Below, piece by piece: positions 5,820 to 6,515 of a DNA stretch of 6,515 nucleotides. The position numbers were made by a program, and so were the translations under genes. Location of the stretch: positions 1 through 6,515 of the forward strand of contig NZ_JOFS01000078.1 in assembly GCF_000719285.1 (NCBI RefSeq). Direction: 5' to 3'. The stretch is from Streptomyces bicolor. Its GTDB lineage: Bacteria > Actinomycetota > Actinomycetes > Streptomycetales > Streptomycetaceae. Within the stretch, counting starts at the first letter, position 1. Each line of letters starts with the position of its first letter. The notes beneath the pieces were generated by a model. The model was not told the origin of the DNA. It ran no database searches and worked only from the letters and a program-made list of their open reading frames with translations.

Positions 5820-6515
5820 GTGAGCACCCTGCGGGCCGCGCTGCGGAGAACGACCGTCATCCCGCAGGTCGTCGCCGCGCTGGTCGTCGTGCTGCTCCTC
5901 CTCGTGATCGTCCGGCTTCCGTGGGCCGGTGACCTCGGTGTGCACGCGGCGACCGTGCAACGCCTGCGGCACAGCCTGGTCGATCCCGGCAATCCCCTGG
6001 TCGACGCGGACACGCCGAGTCCGTACTACTCGCCGTGGACGCTGGTGCTCGGGTTTCTCGCACGGGTGACGGGGTTCTCGGTCTTCGTCGTGCTGCGGGT
6101 CGGCGCGGTGGTCGCGCTGGGGCTGCTGGTCACGGGCGTATGGCGATACGTACGGACGCTCAGCGCGCATCGGGCCGCGCCCGCGCTCGCCGTGCTGTGT
6201 CTGGTGTTCCTGTGGGGGACGTCGCTGTTCACGTGGAGCGGGTTTCTCGGGCTCAACTCCCTGGCGCTGACGGTGTCGTATCCGAGTGTGTTCGCGTTGG
6301 GCTCGGCCTTTCACCTCTGGGCCTGGCTCGCGGGGGCGGTGCGTGCGCGGGCGGTGGGCGGGTGGGGGACATGGCTCGGGCTCGGGGTGCTGTGGGCGGG
6401 GATTCTGCTGTGCCATCAGTTCTCGGGGGTTGTGGCCTCCCTGGGGGCGCTGGCTGTCGTGGTCGCCGCGCGGCCGGGGCGGCAGGTGTGGCCGCGGGTG
6501 GCGGGAGGGCTGGCC
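5820..6515 (+). CDS. Polytopic membrane protein, possible GT-C-type glycosyltransferase (5' part)
   Basis: The frame is open from GTG 5820 to the right edge (232 codons; the C-terminus is outside the window). A basic N-terminus (R5, R9, R10) precedes a first membrane helix at about 17-33. It is followed by a loop with GDLGVH (37-42, D38 and H42) and later DADTPSPYYSPW (62-73), and then further hydrophobic segments near 74-92, 93-111, 119-139, 142-172 and 184-216. An acidic residue soon after the first helix is typical of GT-C glycosyltransferases, which use lipid-linked sugar donors at the membrane. This is resemblance only, and a membrane protein of unknown function is the safe reading. GTG 5820 was chosen because the GTG at 5812 runs into TGA after three codons, no Shine-Dalgarno sequence precedes it, and a -10 element sits at leaderless spacing. 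Confidence 0.8.
   Translation, partial: MSTLRAALRRTTVIPQVVAALVVVLLLLVIVRLPWAGDLGVHAATVQRLRHSLVDPGNPLVDADTPSPYYSPWTLVLGFLARVTGFSVFVVLRVGAVVALGLLVTGVWRYVRTLSAHRAAPALAVLCLVFLWGTSLFTWSGFLGLNSLALTVSYPSVFALGSAFHLWAWLAGAVRARAVGGWGTWLGLGVLWAGILLCHQFSGVVASLGALAVVVAARPGRQVWPRVAGGLA

Noticed and set aside
5748..6416. A 222-codon minus-strand frame opposite the membrane protein gene
   Set aside because: It is in register with the membrane protein frame and low-complexity (Pro, Arg, Gln, Glu), so it is an antisense shadow. It also crosses the gdh terminator.

Overview
The window looks like chromosomal DNA of a Streptomyces or close relative. It is strongly GC-rich, and the main gene has third codon positions that are almost always G or C. 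That gene has no TTA codon. The protein is the very large bacterial NAD-glutamate dehydrogenase typical of this group. The intergenic terminator is a GC-rich hairpin without a U-tract.

Layout: (1) Positions 1-804 hold no gene I can support. This unusually long upstream region contains a cluster of G-runs (18-73), a possible dispersed Streptomyces repeat with two hairpins (175-236), a block of C-runs (319-378), an AT-richer promoter-like patch (389-425), a set of hairpins (473-615), a second AT-richer patch (652-692) and a ribosome binding site. (2) Positions 805-5736 encode a complete 1643-residue NAD-specific glutamate dehydrogenase of the 180-kDa class. A perfect 9-bp inverted repeat lies within its first 32 codons. 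(3) Positions 5751-5783 form a strong intrinsic terminator. (4) From 5820 to the right edge is the 5' part of a polytopic membrane protein gene with a GT-C glycosyltransferase-like first loop. It is probably transcribed from its own promoter as a leaderless mRNA.

The dehydrogenase is a catabolic enzyme. It turns glutamate into 2-oxoglutarate and ammonium with reduction of NAD, linking amino-acid breakdown to the TCA cycle. The terminator and the separate promoter after it suggest that the membrane protein is an independent transcription unit, so I see no functional link between the two genes. I found no phage genes, transposase, CRISPR array, tRNA or rRNA. No clearly new multigene system is present. 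The points most worth a second look are regulatory: the structured upstream region, the hairpin inside the start of the dehydrogenase gene, opposed G-quadruplex motifs, and the leaderless downstream gene.
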